This document shows positions 35,324-44,838 of a stretch of 64,000 nt of DNA, piece after piece (position 1 is the stretch's first letter; each line of letters starts with the position of its first letter). This stretch comes from CBDCWO01 sp965223405 (GTDB taxonomy: Bacteria; Bacteroidota; Bacteroidia; Chitinophagales; Saprospiraceae). A program made the translations under genes and the position numbers. The stretch covers positions 1,550,001-1,614,000 of the forward strand of contig CBDCWO010000006.1 in the NCBI GenBank assembly GCA_965223405.1, in the 5' to 3' direction. The notes under the pieces are model-generated. The model was not told the origin of the DNA. It searched no databases and worked only from the letters and a program-made list of their open reading frames with translations.

Positions 35324-36383
35324 TATTTAATACAGAATCTTTACTTTTTCTAAATCTTATATAAAAATGCAATGCTGCAGTCAATAAACCTGCAATGATC
35401 AGGATTAACATGAGCAAATTCAGATTTCCAATGTCTTGATACTTAATTGCCAGTAAAATAAATAAAACATTGACGATCACCAACGAAAATGTGGCTTGCA
35501 TATGCGTAAGTCCACTATCAATGAGCATATGGTGTATATGTCTACGATCGGGACTTAAGGGAGAATGACCTCTTAGAATACGTATGACAAATACTCTAAG
35601 GGTATCAAACAGTGGAAGAATCAAGATTCCGATTGCTACGGCTGGTGCTGATTTCAAGGCATAAATCGAATCCTGCAAGGTTCTATGCATTTCAATAAAC
35701 TTAATAGCCAATATGGCACATACCATCCCTACTAATAATGATCCCGTATCTCCCATAAAGATTCTGGCCGGGGTAAAATTATACTTGAGAAAGGCAATTA
35801 CGGAACCCGCGAGTGCAAATGCCACTATGGCTAGGTCAATCTGATCTATTAAAAAAAACCATGTACCCAGAGTTAACGAAATGAGCGTACTGATACTACC
35901 GGATAAACCGTTGATGCCATCGATCAGATTAAAGGCGTTAATGATTACCAGAATAGTGAATATTGAAAGTCCAATACCTATCCAATGTGGCAGCTCGTAG
36001 ATCCCAAAAATACCGTATAGACTCGTGAGACGAATATTGGCTTTAAAAACTAGCAATGAGGCGGCAAATATTTGTCCTCCCAACTTTTTCCACGCTGACA
36101 TGGGGAGGATATCATCTTTTGCTCCTATCAGAAACAAAATGATAAAGGCACATAAAATATACTGTAAGTCTTGAAAGACATTAAAAGGTGTCCACAATAC
36201 AATCGAAAAAATAACACCAGCGAAGATTCCAATTCCCCCCAGGGTAGGAATACTGTCCTTATGCGACCTTCTTTCTCCAGGCTCATCTACCAGACCTTTT
36301 TTTTTCGCAACATTTATAATGGATGGAATGGCCAGATAAGTCAGAGTAAATGCCGTTATCATACTTAAAATAACATCATACAT
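35316..36383 (-). CDS. MraY/WecA/TagO-type undecaprenyl-phosphate sugar-1-phosphate transferase
   Basis: A 355-residue polytopic membrane enzyme (about 10-11 helices) that transfers a GlcNAc-1-phosphate-like unit to undecaprenyl phosphate, starting O-antigen, capsule or teichoic-type polymers. Key motifs are VDEPGERRSHKD, IGAKDDILPMS, NAFNLIDGINGLSGS and FMGDTGSLLVGM; the C-terminal cytoplasmic loop has HSPLSPDRRHIHH, typical of WecA/TagO rather than MraY. The acceptor lipid would be supplied by UppS, encoded divergently at 36636. Confidence 0.92.
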   Translation of the reverse strand: MYDVILSMITAFTLTYLAIPSIINVAKKKGLVDEPGERRSHKDSIPTLGGIGIFAGVIFSIVLWTPFNVFQDLQYILCAFIILFLIGAKDDILPMSAWKKLGGQIFAASLLVFKANIRLTSLYGIFGIYELPHWIGIGLSIFTILVIINAFNLIDGINGLSGSISTLISLTLGTWFFLIDQIDLAIVAFALAGSVIAFLKYNFTPARIFMGDTGSLLVGMVCAILAIKFIEMHRTLQDSIYALKSAPAVAIGILILPLFDTLRVFVIRILRGHSPLSPDRRHIHHMLIDSGLTHMQATFSLVIVNVLFILLAIKYQDIGNLNLLMLILIIAGLLTAALHFYIRFRKSKDSVLNND

Positions 36384-36635
36384 ATAACCTACCTATTCGT
36401 AAAATTCTTAATTGACTGATTCCAGAGGTTCCATTTCTCCAGGATCGAGATCCTAACACAAAAGATTAAATAATAATCATCTGGTCGACAACATCTCCAG
36501 TATTTTGTGCTGTGAAATTAAATAACTTGCTGCTTTACCTTGTTATTTTTTAAAAAATTAAGCAAAGAAGTTTAAGATTTAGGTTCAGAAGTCAGGATGT
36601 TGTAAATTTATCGACAATACCGGGAATCAATTAAT

Positions 36636-37376
36636 ATGGATCTAAAAGCTCAGATTATCAGAGAAAAGTTACCGGAGCACGTTGCCATCATAATGGATGG
36701 AAATGGTCGGTGGGCAAAGCAATTTAATAAACCAAGGATATTCGGTCATCGAAACGGGGTAAAAGCAGTACGTGAAACAACCGAAGCCGCAGCTGAAATC
36801 GGTATTTCATATTTAACCCTGTATGCCTTTTCTACTGAAAACTGGTCCCGACCTCCTATGGAAGTCAGTGCTTTAATGCGACTGTTGGTCGAAACTATGA
36901 ACCGGGAGATAAATACATTAATGGATAATGATATACGGTTGTTGGCCATTGGAGATTTAGCTAAATTGCCTAAAGCCACTTATCGCAGTCTTAATGAAGG
37001 CATTGCAAAAACCGCCAATAATCAAAGAATGTCATTAATCCTGGCTTTAAATTATAGTTCACGGTGGGAGATTCGGCAGGCCGCGAGAAAAATAGCATTA
37101 GATATAAAGAGCGGAGTGATCGAACAGGAGCAACTGGATCAAATAAAATTTGAAGATTATTTGGCAACTGCCGGAATACCAGATCCCGAATTGATGATTA
37201 GAACCAGTGGAGAACAACGCATAAGTAACTTTCTTTTGTATCAACTCGCCTATGCCGAACTTTATTTTACATCGGTCATGTGGCCGGATTTCAGAAAACA
37301 ACATTTGTATCAAGCCCTGTTAGATTATCAAAATCGGGAAAGGAGATTTGGTAAAATTAGTGAACAGCTGGCCTAA
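36636..37376 (+). CDS. uppS: isoprenyl transferase / undecaprenyl diphosphate synthase
   Basis: A 246-residue cis-prenyltransferase that condenses isopentenyl diphosphate units to make the C55 carrier lipid. Diagnostic blocks are VAIIMDGNGRWAKQ, GHRNGVKAVRET, LTLYAFSTENWSRP, and near the end PELMIRTSGEQRISNFLLYQ followed by YAELYFTSVMWPDF. Length is normal. The 3' end overlaps the convergent VanY-like gene by 20 bases. Confidence 0.96.
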   Translation: MDLKAQIIREKLPEHVAIIMDGNGRWAKQFNKPRIFGHRNGVKAVRETTEAAAEIGISYLTLYAFSTENWSRPPMEVSALMRLLVETMNREINTLMDNDIRLLAIGDLAKLPKATYRSLNEGIAKTANNQRMSLILALNYSSRWEIRQAARKIALDIKSGVIEQEQLDQIKFEDYLATAGIPDPELMIRTSGEQRISNFLLYQLAYAELYFTSVMWPDFRKQHLYQALLDYQNRERRFGKISEQLA

Positions 37377-38178
37377 TTTCTTTTTTACAATTCGGATTAA
37401 TCCCTAACACATAATTCTCAACTACCTTTATGTTTTTAGCAGTTTCTGATCCCAAAAATCCGGCAATCAAAGAATCTCTTAGCCCTGCCATTGCCATTCG
37501 AGTAAACGGAAGTGCCAAAGGTAAATAAGACCAATGCCATTTCTCTTCCAAATATCCGTTAGGACGATTGACACCCTTGGGGGAGTAAGGTTGACAGAAT
37601 CCATAAGTTGGAGCGTGAAGCGTTAACCAGTTATAGATTCGTTTCCCCTCACCTTGGGAAAAAAATTCGTTGGTTAAATGGTTTAAGTCTATATCAGTTC
37701 CCCAATGATGACGTGAAGTTCCGGGCATGCTACTGTATCGTAAAATTTTTAACGCTCTTTCGACCGGATCAGGTGTTGTTGAAGCCAGATTTTGCCCATC
37801 TTCCACTAATCGCTTTCCTGTCCATTTGGCCTCCCAAATACTTTTTTGACTCGCAAAGTTTCGAGTCGCCGAGAGAATAACCAGGTGTATGCTATCGCGA
37901 ATTGCGTGTTCATGCATCTTGGCAAATGCTTGTAGTGTTTCTTTTTGTAGATACATACCTTTTCGATTGGCATAACTAGTAGGAATTTCTACAAAGTCAG
38001 AATGAGAAATTGGATTGAACTGTCCCATTAAAAAAGCGATGTCTCCACTATCAATTTTAATTTGTTTTGCAGTTTGTCGTGATGTTGGAGTTGTGTCAAA
38101 CTTATTGGAACTTGATTCAAGCTGGCATGTTATACAGAACATACCCAACGATACAGAAATAAATATTATATATTTCAT
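37357..38178 (-). CDS. VanY-like D-alanyl-D-alanine carboxypeptidase lipoprotein
   Basis: A 273-residue M15B peptidase. The signal ends in FCITCQ, giving a likely lipidated Cys near residue 18. Zinc-binding and catalytic motifs are SRHHWGTDIDL (His and Asp, near 154-161) and EKWHWSY (Glu and His, near 212-216). It trims peptidoglycan stem peptides in the periplasm. Its ATG overlaps the stop of the upstream conserved unknown gene by 4 bases, so the two are translationally coupled. Confidence 0.9.
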   Translation of the reverse strand: MKYIIFISVSLGMFCITCQLESSSNKFDTTPTSRQTAKQIKIDSGDIAFLMGQFNPISHSDFVEIPTSYANRKGMYLQKETLQAFAKMHEHAIRDSIHLVILSATRNFASQKSIWEAKWTGKRLVEDGQNLASTTPDPVERALKILRYSSMPGTSRHHWGTDIDLNHLTNEFFSQGEGKRIYNWLTLHAPTYGFCQPYSPKGVNRPNGYLEEKWHWSYLPLALPFTRMAMAGLRDSLIAGFLGSETAKNIKVVENYVLGINPNCKKEIRPAVH

Positions 38179-39605
38179 ACTGATTTTAATGGAGTAGGCG
38201 AATTTATGCTGTGATACTCAAACAAGTGTTTTTCTTTTATTGTAGTGACCAGAGTTTCAGGAACCATTTCTTCCCACCCCGGCTGACCGGATTTTATCAT
38301 TTTTAATACCTTTTGAGGATAAATAGGCAACAGATCTGAGTCAAAATCTTTTACTTCGACTATATGTTGACTTTCGATTAAGTACTTATAAAGAAACCGA
38401 ATGCCTTCCGGAACCGGCAGGTTCATCCCAGTCAAAACTTTGCCGGATTTTTCCTGTAATACGGGATAGGCATATATTCTAATATTGCGAGTAAATAATT
38501 CACCAAAGGCAACCAGTAAGCGACCGTCCATATTTTGATAGTACTTTTGATTAATAATTTCCAGAAGTTCCCACACACCAATAACCAATCCAAGTCTTTT
38601 TATCTTAAAATCTGATAGGTAATTGATTAGACTTTGATGATTGAAGCAATTAGAAACTATAACTTTCTGTCCTAAGGTGCACAACGCTTCGGAACGATCT
38701 AAAAAGTCCTGATAGTCAATTTCGCCATCAATTCGTAAATTGTCAAGAGTTAGTTCGGTCAACAAGACTGTTTTTTCTCCTTCGATTTCGCTTTCCTCAA
38801 TAAACTGCTGAAAGGCTGATTTAAAAACATCCAGGCTAACTAGTGTGGGTGGTCGATAATTACCTCTTACCACCATGACTCCTTTCTTGTACAAAAACTC
38901 AGATCCATGAATATTTTGTCGGTCAGCACCAAAAATGGCTACTTCTGTAAGTCCATTTTTTACTAAATACAAACTGAGAAGCCGATTATCTACATCTTGA
39001 AAATCTGCACCGGTAAGCCGGATCATATCAATTTCTACTCTTCCTTCCAACCCATCGATTAGAGATCTGATCATCTCTTCGAAATTTTGAGAGTAGTAGT
39101 AACAACCATAGATGATGTTTACTCCCAAGATACCTATAGCAGCCTGTTGTAATTGTGTATCGTGGTCCAGCATTTTCACATGTAAGACCAAATTATTTGC
39201 AGGTCCACCTGGTCTAGTTTGAAATCTAAGCCCCATCCAACCATTACCTGAGATTGTCTTGGTATAATTGAGAGCAGCTACCGTATCCGCAAAAACAAAA
39301 AAGGTCTTATCCGGCATGTATCCGGAAAGCCTTTCTTCCATCAAACCGTATTCGTGATCCAGCATTTTATATAATCGGGTTTCACAAACGTATCTTCCGC
39401 TAGCTTCAGCCCCATATATTTCATCAGAATACACTTTGTCATAAGCCGACATGGTTTTAGCAATAGTTCCTGCCGCAGCTCCCACTTTAAAAAAATGTCT
39501 GGCTACCTCCTGGCCGGCTCCAATTTCAGCAAATGTTCCATAAATCTGTTCATTTAGGTTAATTTCAAGTGCTTTCTGGTCTGTATCTAGTAATTGTCTG
39601 TTCAT
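38175..39605 (-). CDS. conserved cytoplasmic protein of unknown function
   Basis: A 476-residue soluble protein with no signal peptide or membrane segment. Striking N-terminal blocks are EIYGTFAEIGAGQEVARHFF-like (IYGTFAEIGAGQEVARHFF), GTIAKTMSAYDKVYSDEIYG and RYVCETRLYKMLDHEY, followed by TRPGGPANNLVLHVKMLD and GVNIIYGCYY. I recognise it as a family common in Bacteroidota but know no established function. The Gly-rich IGAGQEVARHFF could bind a nucleotide or phosphate, which is speculation. The 4-base overlap with the VanY-like peptidase hints at an envelope link. Confidence 0.85.
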   Translation of the reverse strand: MNRQLLDTDQKALEINLNEQIYGTFAEIGAGQEVARHFFKVGAAAGTIAKTMSAYDKVYSDEIYGAEASGRYVCETRLYKMLDHEYGLMEERLSGYMPDKTFFVFADTVAALNYTKTISGNGWMGLRFQTRPGGPANNLVLHVKMLDHDTQLQQAAIGILGVNIIYGCYYYSQNFEEMIRSLIDGLEGRVEIDMIRLTGADFQDVDNRLLSLYLVKNGLTEVAIFGADRQNIHGSEFLYKKGVMVVRGNYRPPTLVSLDVFKSAFQQFIEESEIEGEKTVLLTELTLDNLRIDGEIDYQDFLDRSEALCTLGQKVIVSNCFNHQSLINYLSDFKIKRLGLVIGVWELLEIINQKYYQNMDGRLLVAFGELFTRNIRIYAYPVLQEKSGKVLTGMNLPVPEGIRFLYKYLIESQHIVEVKDFDSDLLPIYPQKVLKMIKSGQPGWEEMVPETLVTTIKEKHLFEYHSINSPTPLKSV

Positions 39606-39622
39606 TTTTCAAAAAATATGTG

Positions 39623-39630
39623 CAAAAATA
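39623..39630 (-). promoter_or_regulatory. -7 promoter element of conserved unknown gene
   Basis: The minus strand reads TATTTTTG, an exact TAnnTTTG match 18 bases before the ATG at 39605. No clear -33 box is visible. Confidence 0.45.
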
Positions 39631-39705
39631 AAACTTGATCGCAGATTACCGGGTTATGATTGTAAATTCCTAATTTGTACGTTCTAGCTAAATGAACAAT
39701 TCGTA

Positions 39706-40716
39706 ATGAAAATAATTTCCTCAATATTATTGATTTTATTTGGCTTCGCGCTATCTGAAAATCTCTATTCACAAAAAACACAATATTTCGATCGAAATTG
39801 GAAACTTATTACTAAAAGCAAAGACCGTAAAAGAGCATATTATGTGCGAAAAGTTGATCAACTCAAAAACAACTTTTATCTGGTTGAAAATTTTTATGTA
39901 GGTGAGAAAAAAATATTGGCATCATCTAAAACCTATTTGGATCGGGAATTTAGTATTCCCGCTGGAAAACACGAGACGTTTTATCGGAATGGAAAGCCCA
40001 AATATTCCGGTTATTATGATCGCGGTCAAAAACATGGTCAATGGGTCTATTATTGGTCCAATGGTAAGACGAGGCAAATTGGGCATTTTGTGAATGATGT
40101 TAAGAATGGATTATGGAAAAGATTCCATCGCAATCAAAAGCTTTGGGCGGAAGAAAATTATACCAACGGAATTCCTCATGGAAAGCATGTCGAGTATTTT
40201 GACGATGGTGAAATTCGCGTAGTTGCTCATTACAATATGAATAAATTGGATGGAGAATTCGTGAGTTATTATGAAAATGGTAACATGGCAAGAAAAGAGA
40301 TTTACCAAAATAATGAACTAATAGAGAAACAATGTTACACTAAAACCGGACAGGACACAGCTTATTTCCCCTATCTGATTATGCCGATGTATCCGGGTTG
40401 TGAAAATCAATTCAATGAATGGGTATTAAGGAAACAATGTGCTGACAAAATAATGTACTCAAGATTACAAAAAGACCTGAATTATCCTATTCAGTCCAGA
40501 CTTGCCGGTAGGGAAGGAACGGTGATTATGCAATTTAATGTAACTGAAGAAGGAGAAATAAAAGATCCATTTTTTGTTGAAGATGTATCTGAAGAAATCG
40601 CCGCAGAATGTCTTCGGCTAGTGAATAGGTTTCCACTGTGGCATCCGGGGATAAAAGATGGAACTCCCGCTTTGACCCAATTCGAATTACCCATTGTCTT
40701 CCGTCTGGGGGAATAA
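39706..40716 (+). CDS. MORN-repeat protein with TonB C-terminal domain
   Basis: A 336-residue exported protein with a signal peptide (ISSILLILFGFALSENLYSQ). Residues about 85-205 hold at least five MORN-2/YwqK-type repeats (FYRNGKPKYSGYYDRGQKHG, YWSNGKTRQIGHF, YFDDGEIRVVAHY, YYENGNMARKEIY). Residues about 255-336 form a TonB C-terminal fold with NYPIQSRLAGREGTVIMQF, VTEEGEIKDPFF and LPIVFRLG. There is no transmembrane TonB anchor and no Pro-rich linker, so it is not a classical energy transducer; the TonB fold may bind outer-membrane proteins or peptidoglycan from the periplasm (inference). Confidence 0.85.
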   Translation: MKIISSILLILFGFALSENLYSQKTQYFDRNWKLITKSKDRKRAYYVRKVDQLKNNFYLVENFYVGEKKILASSKTYLDREFSIPAGKHETFYRNGKPKYSGYYDRGQKHGQWVYYWSNGKTRQIGHFVNDVKNGLWKRFHRNQKLWAEENYTNGIPHGKHVEYFDDGEIRVVAHYNMNKLDGEFVSYYENGNMARKEIYQNNELIEKQCYTKTGQDTAYFPYLIMPMYPGCENQFNEWVLRKQCADKIMYSRLQKDLNYPIQSRLAGREGTVIMQFNVTEEGEIKDPFFVEDVSEEIAAECLRLVNRFPLWHPGIKDGTPALTQFELPIVFRLGE

Positions 40717-40738
40717 TCCGTAATTTCTTTAATTTCCG

Positions 40739-40746
40739 TAAATTTG
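40739..40746 (+). promoter_or_regulatory. -7 promoter element of mnmG
   Basis: TAAATTTG matches TAnnTTTG exactly, 22 bases before the mnmG ATG. A -33 partner is not clear. Confidence 0.45.
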
Positions 40747-40768
40747 CAGCCCAGTAAGAGATAAGTAC

Positions 40769-42634
40769 ATGTTTCCTAAATATGATGTCATAGTAGTAGG
40801 TGCCGGTCACGCCGGATGTGAAGCAGCCATGGCTGCAGCAAATATGGGATCCAGGGTACTTTTGGTCACCATGAACATGCAGACCATTGCGCAAATGTCT
40901 TGTAATCCGGCAATGGGCGGTGTGGCCAAGGGTCAAATAGTAAGAGAGATTGATGCACTGGGAGGCTATTCCGGAATAGTTACGGATCACTCAATGATCC
41001 AATTCCGGATGTTGAATCGGTCAAAAGGTCCGGCAATGTGGAGTCCCAGGTCACAGAATGACCGGATGCAGTTTTCCTCCATATGGCGCAATATTTTAGA
41101 ATCCCATGCCTACATTGACTTTTGGCAAGATATGGTTACCAGTCTCTTGATTACCAAAGGAAAGGTTTTTGGAGTACACACCAGGATGGGCTTAGATATC
41201 CAATCAAAAACTGTAGTCCTGACAAATGGAACATTCTTAAATGGAATAATACATGTCGGTGAAAAACAATTTGGAGGTGGTCGTGCTGGCGAAAGGGCAG
41301 CCAAAGGAATTACTGAGCAATTACGTGATTTGGGATTCGAACATGGCAGAATGAAAACCGGAACTCCGCCTCGGGTGGATGGCAGAAGTCTGGATTATAA
41401 AAAAATGGAAATACAACATGGAGATGTACCTCCTGGTAAATTTTCTTTTACAGATACACCTCGCTTAACAGACCCCATGGTTTGTCACATCACCTACACC
41501 AATCATGAAGTACATGAAATCCTGAAAAAAGGATTTGATCGCTCTCCAATGTTTAACGGTCGAATCCGAGGTGTGGGTCCAAGATATTGCCCGTCAATCG
41601 AAGATAAGATTGATCGCTTTGCAGATAAGGATCGTCACCAACTATTTATAGAACCCGAGGGACGCGATACTTGTGAAATATATGTAAATGGTTTTTCAAG
41701 CTCCCTCCCGGAAGATATTCAATACCAAGCTTTAAGCAGAGTACCTGGATTTGAAAACTTTAAAATGTTCAGACCAGGCTATGCTATAGAATATGACTAC
41801 TTCCCGCCTACACAACTTAAAATCTCACTTGAAACCCAATTGATTGATAATTTATTTTTTGCAGGACAAATAAATGGGACAACGGGATACGAAGAAGCTG
41901 CATGTCAAGGCTTAATCGCGGGTATTAATGCACATCAGGTTATTCATGATCAAGAACCACTAATTCTTAAACGGAGTGAAGCCTATATTGGAGTATTAAT
42001 TGATGATTTGATCAATAAGGGAACTCGCGAACCTTATCGCATGTTCACATCAAGGGCCGAATACCGCATACTGTTAAGACAAGATAATGCAGATATCCGT
42101 CTCACACCTCTGGTAAACCAAATAGGACTAACAGGAATCCGATCCAGAATGGATAAAGTGCAAAACAAGAATCAAGGTAATGCCGCTGTTGTAGCTTTTT
42201 TCAAAAATACCAGTATAACTCCTGACCAAATAAATAGTATACTCAAGGCTCAAAAAACTTCCCCTATCACACAATCCATCAAAATAATCAATATCCTTTT
42301 GCGCCCACAAGTAAATATGGATACGTTGCGTAATAATATTCCCTTTGTTAAGGAGTTTCTGGCTGATTTTGATGAAGAGGTAATCCGTTTAGCTGAAGTA
42401 AATATGAAATACGATGGATACATTAGAAAAGAACAAGATATGGTTAAGAAAATGAATCGATTGGAAACAGTGCTCTTGCATGATGGAATCAACTACCGCA
42501 ACATTAAATCACTCTCTATTGAAGCCAGAGAGAAGTTGTCTAAAATTAAGCCCAGAACCATTGGGCAGGCAAGCCGGATAAGTGGTGTATCACCTTCCGA
42601 TATTTCCGTATTATTAGTCCACGTTGGAAGATGA
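40769..42634 (+). CDS. mnmG: tRNA uridine-5-carboxymethylaminomethyl modification enzyme MnmG
   Basis: A 621-residue FAD enzyme that works with MnmE to modify U34 of tRNA. The dinucleotide fold is VIVVGAGHAGCEAA near residue 8; other blocks are MSCNPAMGGVAKGQIVREID, RGPAMWSPRSQ-like SKGPAMWSPRSQ, FLNGIIHVGE, KTGTPPRVDGRS, YCPSIEDKI, FAGQINGTTGYEEAA and FTSRAEYRILLRQDNAD. C-terminal helical domain with RISGVSPSDISVLL. The stop overlaps the next start (ATGA). Confidence 0.98.
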   Translation: MFPKYDVIVVGAGHAGCEAAMAAANMGSRVLLVTMNMQTIAQMSCNPAMGGVAKGQIVREIDALGGYSGIVTDHSMIQFRMLNRSKGPAMWSPRSQNDRMQFSSIWRNILESHAYIDFWQDMVTSLLITKGKVFGVHTRMGLDIQSKTVVLTNGTFLNGIIHVGEKQFGGGRAGERAAKGITEQLRDLGFEHGRMKTGTPPRVDGRSLDYKKMEIQHGDVPPGKFSFTDTPRLTDPMVCHITYTNHEVHEILKKGFDRSPMFNGRIRGVGPRYCPSIEDKIDRFADKDRHQLFIEPEGRDTCEIYVNGFSSSLPEDIQYQALSRVPGFENFKMFRPGYAIEYDYFPPTQLKISLETQLIDNLFFAGQINGTTGYEEAACQGLIAGINAHQVIHDQEPLILKRSEAYIGVLIDDLINKGTREPYRMFTSRAEYRILLRQDNADIRLTPLVNQIGLTGIRSRMDKVQNKNQGNAAVVAFFKNTSITPDQINSILKAQKTSPITQSIKIINILLRPQVNMDTLRNNIPFVKEFLADFDEEVIRLAEVNMKYDGYIRKEQDMVKKMNRLETVLLHDGINYRNIKSLSIEAREKLSKIKPRTIGQASRISGVSPSDISVLLVHVGR

Positions 42635-44019
42635 TGAATCGAATTACGTTTATAATAACCATCTGCAGTTTTCTGGCATTTCCAGAGATTCAATCACAGT
42701 TACAAGCTCAGACCCAAACCAATACGGTAAATACCTATGTTCAATTTGTGAATGAAAGCATTCATGGAATGCTCATTGTTCATAGGATGTTGGAAAATTT
42801 TAATCAGGAGGTGAATAAATATGTAGATTTACAAAGTGATCAAATCAACTTTTATGGAAACAAAGACCTCCCAGCCAATATCTTTTTGGATGAAGACCAT
42901 TATTTTTACGACAGGACACCATATGAACTTTATCATGAATGTCTGACTATAAAATCTGCACTACCAAAAGAACTAATTGAAAAACTACCCAAGCAAATAA
43001 GACATTTAAAAGGATTGATCGATCGGATCAATGGATTGAGGTTTTCATTGGACTCTGTCTTGCAGAATGAGGACATGACTCAAACTGAAAATCAAAAAAA
43101 GATCTATGTATTGCTGGAGAATGGAGTAACCTACTACGATGAAGTTTTTGCTATTCGGAAGCAATTTAACTCAGAGGTTATGGGCTGGGCATTAGCTCAA
43201 AAATTAGTATTTGATCAAAACCGAACCTACCGAATCCATCATCTTATCGCAACGATTCTGGAAGCAATCAGGAATAAGGATAAAAGTAATATCCATAAAT
43301 GGCTGAAAGAATTAGATTCCGTCGTTGAAAAACCAGCCATTGGAAACCAATCAATCGAGGGTAAGATTTTTAATCTGGTAAAGGAATTCAGCACTAGTAC
43401 TCAAGATTATTTAAATGGAAAATCCATTCCGGATTTTTATCGCCTTTATGGAAGTTATTATTACTATTATAATGTTGAACTGATCAATAAATTCAATCGT
43501 TACGGAAATGGCCTTGTTCAATACATCAACAAGATGATAGATGGCAATCCCGATGGCAAGTTTGTCTATTTTTTAGAATTACCCCATTTTTATCGTGTAA
43601 TTTATCCTGAAAACAACACCATTAATCCTTTTCAGGGAGGTAAGGACACACTGATAGTAGATAAGCCAGATCGGCTAAAGGACCGGGAATTGGTTGGTGA
43701 TAAAATTATCGAAGTAGATGATTATTACTTGACATTAGAATTGTTTGATCATAAAGATCAAGATGGTGATATCATAAGTCTTAATTACAATGGTGAGTGG
43801 GTTTTGGAAAATAAAGCGCTGAAAAAAAAGCCGTTCGAATTAAAACTTCGCTTAAATCGAGAAGGACGTAATTATTTGATCCTTCATGCTGAAAATGTAG
43901 GCAGCAGACCTCCCAATACGGTTGCTATTCATTATGAATTCAGAGGTAAACAAAGACAAATAATTCTGAATTCGAATATGAAAGAAAGCGAAGTTATTGA
44001 AATTGAAAAAATCGAATAA
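42631..44019 (+). CDS. exported protein of unknown function, coupled to mnmG
   Basis: A 462-residue protein with signal peptide MMNRITFIITICSFLAFPEIQSQ. The middle (about 30-300) is helical, and the last 110 residues are beta-rich with LIVDKPDRLKDRE, DDYYLTLELFDHKDQDGDII and LHAENVGSRPPNTVAI, a C-terminal module seen in exported Bacteroidota proteins of unknown role. The DHKDQDGD segment could bind calcium. It overlaps mnmG by 4 bases although the two functions are unrelated, so coupling may be only for expression. Confidence 0.78.
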   Translation: MMNRITFIITICSFLAFPEIQSQLQAQTQTNTVNTYVQFVNESIHGMLIVHRMLENFNQEVNKYVDLQSDQINFYGNKDLPANIFLDEDHYFYDRTPYELYHECLTIKSALPKELIEKLPKQIRHLKGLIDRINGLRFSLDSVLQNEDMTQTENQKKIYVLLENGVTYYDEVFAIRKQFNSEVMGWALAQKLVFDQNRTYRIHHLIATILEAIRNKDKSNIHKWLKELDSVVEKPAIGNQSIEGKIFNLVKEFSTSTQDYLNGKSIPDFYRLYGSYYYYYNVELINKFNRYGNGLVQYINKMIDGNPDGKFVYFLELPHFYRVIYPENNTINPFQGGKDTLIVDKPDRLKDRELVGDKIIEVDDYYLTLELFDHKDQDGDIISLNYNGEWVLENKALKKKPFELKLRLNREGRNYLILHAENVGSRPPNTVAIHYEFRGKQRQIILNSNMKESEVIEIEKIE

Positions 44020-44105
44020 AAAGATCAAGGTTGAGGATTGGACCTCCTTAATCAGCCGATCGACTTACCTCCTGAGCTCCCCGATCTAATTTAGTGGTGT
44101 TAATT

Positions 44106-44834
44106 TTAATCCACGTAGACAAATTTGTTAAGAAACCGCAGGCCAATACTTAATTCAATGGCAATATTTATGATTCTTCGTTCCTGAATATCTACTGTCT
44201 GACCCACACGATACGGGTCTATTACATTGGGTATTAGGGGTTGATAATACTGCCGACTGAAGTCAGGTAAAAATGTAAATTCTATGATACCTCCGACTAA
44301 TTCACTAAATAACAATTCAATACCACCCCCAGCAATTATTCCATAATTAAACTTCTTGACATAAAAGTCTAGCGGGTATATAGGATAAAACTGATTGACA
44401 TATTCAAATTCATCTAAATTGGTTCCAAATGTGTATTCTCCCCTAACCCCTAAGATATAATACAGATTACTACTTTCTCTTTGTCTAAATCTATTTTTAC
44501 CACCAAAAGCAAGGCTGAGATTGTGGAATATAAACTTCCTGGTTGGCACCTTATATTCCTGGCTCCCAACAAGTATGGGACGCCTGAATCTCATAGCACT
44601 TCCCTTTGGATTATAACCCGTCTGGGCAAAAACTGAAAAAGGACTTCCCTCTGCAACAGATTCAATAAACAGATTGCCATGATATATAAATAATGGATCC
44701 TGTTTAAAATAATTCCACTGTTGGATTCCCACTGTTCCTCCTCCTTTGAAACCAAAAGCATATCCTTGAGCTTTTGCTGTCAATGAGGAAAGCCCCCAAC
44801 AAAAAATGATATATATGCTTAACTGAAAATTCAT
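44106..44834 (-). CDS. outer-membrane beta-barrel (porin-family) protein
   Basis: About 242 residues, starting MNFQLSIYIIFCWGLSSLTAKAQG at 44834, 4 bases after the stop of the upstream GH73 gene; a Met 11 codons earlier lies inside that gene and would displace the signal peptide. The mature protein is Gly/aromatic rich with alternating strands (GYAFGFKGGGTVGI, NLYYILGVRGEYTFG, YGIIAGGGIELLFSE, NIAIELSIGLRFLN), as in OmpW/opacity-type 8-stranded barrels. Function is unknown. Confidence 0.75.
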   Translation of the reverse strand: MNFQLSIYIIFCWGLSSLTAKAQGYAFGFKGGGTVGIQQWNYFKQDPLFIYHGNLFIESVAEGSPFSVFAQTGYNPKGSAMRFRRPILVGSQEYKVPTRKFIFHNLSLAFGGKNRFRQRESSNLYYILGVRGEYTFGTNLDEFEYVNQFYPIYPLDFYVKKFNYGIIAGGGIELLFSELVGGIIEFTFLPDFSRQYYQPLIPNVIDPYRVGQTVDIQERRIINIAIELSIGLRFLNKFVYVD

Positions 44835-44838
44835 TTTA

